Assembly: GCA_014762625.1 (NCBI GenBank)
Contig: JABURQ010000063.1
Span: 1-64,000, forward strand
Source of the DNA: Planctomycetaceae bacterium
GTDB taxonomy: Bacteria > Planctomycetota > Planctomycetia > Planctomycetales > Planctomycetaceae
Direction: 5' to 3'
DNA: 64,000 nt
Shown: positions 63,787-64,000 of the stretch, in pieces
Layout: each line of letters begins with the position of its first letter
Numbering within the stretch: position 1 is the first letter of the stretch
Position numbers and translations under genes: made by a program
Notes under the pieces: model-generated
What the model saw: only the letters and a program-made list of their open reading frames with translations
Told to the model about the DNA's origin: nothing
The model's database searches: none

Positions 63787-64000
63787 ATGGTTCCGAAGAA
63801 ACCAAATATTGGAACACAGACCGAAGACCGGATTCGCCAACTTCTCAAACGTCGCCAGGGCTTTGAGGAGAAGCGTATGTTTGGCGGCTTGGGCTTTCTG
63901 TTACACGGTAACATGTGCTGTGGTGTCCATAAGGAACGTCTAATTCTGCGCCTCGGTCAGGATGTTGCCGGTGTCGCTCTGAAAAAACAGCACGTCAAGC
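63787..64000 (+). CDS. TfoX N-terminal domain protein, cut by window end
   Basis: 71 codons are visible and the frame stays open to the last base. An N-terminal helix (EDRIRQLLKRRQGF) is followed by EEKRMFGGLGFLLHGNMCCGV and LILRLG, the pattern of TfoX-N proteins. These small proteins are often misnamed competence regulators; function here is unknown. GTG at 63784 is in frame and directly ahead of the chosen ATG. Confidence 0.75.
   Translation, partial: MVPKKPNIGTQTEDRIRQLLKRRQGFEEKRMFGGLGFLLHGNMCCGVHKERLILRLGQDVAGVALKKQHVK

Overview
The window looks like a chromosomal segment of a planctomycete (order Planctomycetales; family Planctomycetaceae-like by inference). The case rests on very large secreted or membrane proteins, formylglycine-type sulfatases, a DUF1559-type domain, MoxR/DUF58/BatA/vWA clusters, many small zinc-ribbon membrane proteins, and weak or absent Shine-Dalgarno sequences. 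I recognised no rRNA, tRNA, CRISPR array, prophage or transposase gene. Housekeeping genes (trpC, tyrS, ispD, coaD) are interspersed, so this is core chromosome rather than an island.

Layout. 1-9400: a mixed stretch with a secreted hypothetical protein, a Nudix protein, TrpC, a CPBP membrane protease, TyrS, a GxxExxY gene flanked by 109-bp direct repeats, a sulfatase, a zinc-ribbon membrane protein and an inositol-monophosphatase-family enzyme. 9586-19624: two translationally coupled giant envelope genes (about 1107 and 2236 residues). The second looks like two fused copies of the module seen in the first. 19650-34385 (minus strand): an apparent eight-gene run, with ispD upstream of it. In transcription order the run is a zinc-ribbon/STN membrane protein, a DUF4175-like membrane protein, a Gln/Glu/Gly-rich protein, a secreted helical protein, an NPCBM-domain protein, an HtrA-like protease with intact triad, a relative lacking the nucleophilic Ser, and a relative lacking all three triad residues and fused to an esterase-like domain.

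34667-43108 (plus strand): MoxR ATPase, DUF58, a BatA-like vWA protein, a vWA/GATase-like membrane protein, then a second zinc-ribbon/STN protein that carries a DUF1559-like domain. 43145-46435: a BFD-like [2Fe-2S] protein, two Hsp20 genes, coaD and a sulfatase-fold protein without the sulfatase signature. 46533-51436 (plus): a second BatA-like plus vWA pair. 51575-59769 (minus): a third BatA-like plus vWA pair, followed by a second DUF4175-like protein with a long acidic low-complexity region. 60126-64000: a UPF0158 protein, a carbon-nitrogen hydrolase, a second sulfatase, a DinB-like protein and a TfoX-N-like gene cut by the window edge.

How it may work together (inference). About 40 kb, from 19650 to 59769, holds one MoxR/DUF58 pair with three BatA/vWA pairs, two DUF4175-like proteins, two zinc-ribbon/STN proteins and a graded HtrA/pseudo-HtrA trio. 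MoxR ATPases usually act with vWA partners in assembly or maturation of other proteins. The expansion beside periplasmic proteases and pseudoproteases suggests a dedicated envelope assembly or quality-control system. This is the best candidate in the window for an undescribed system.
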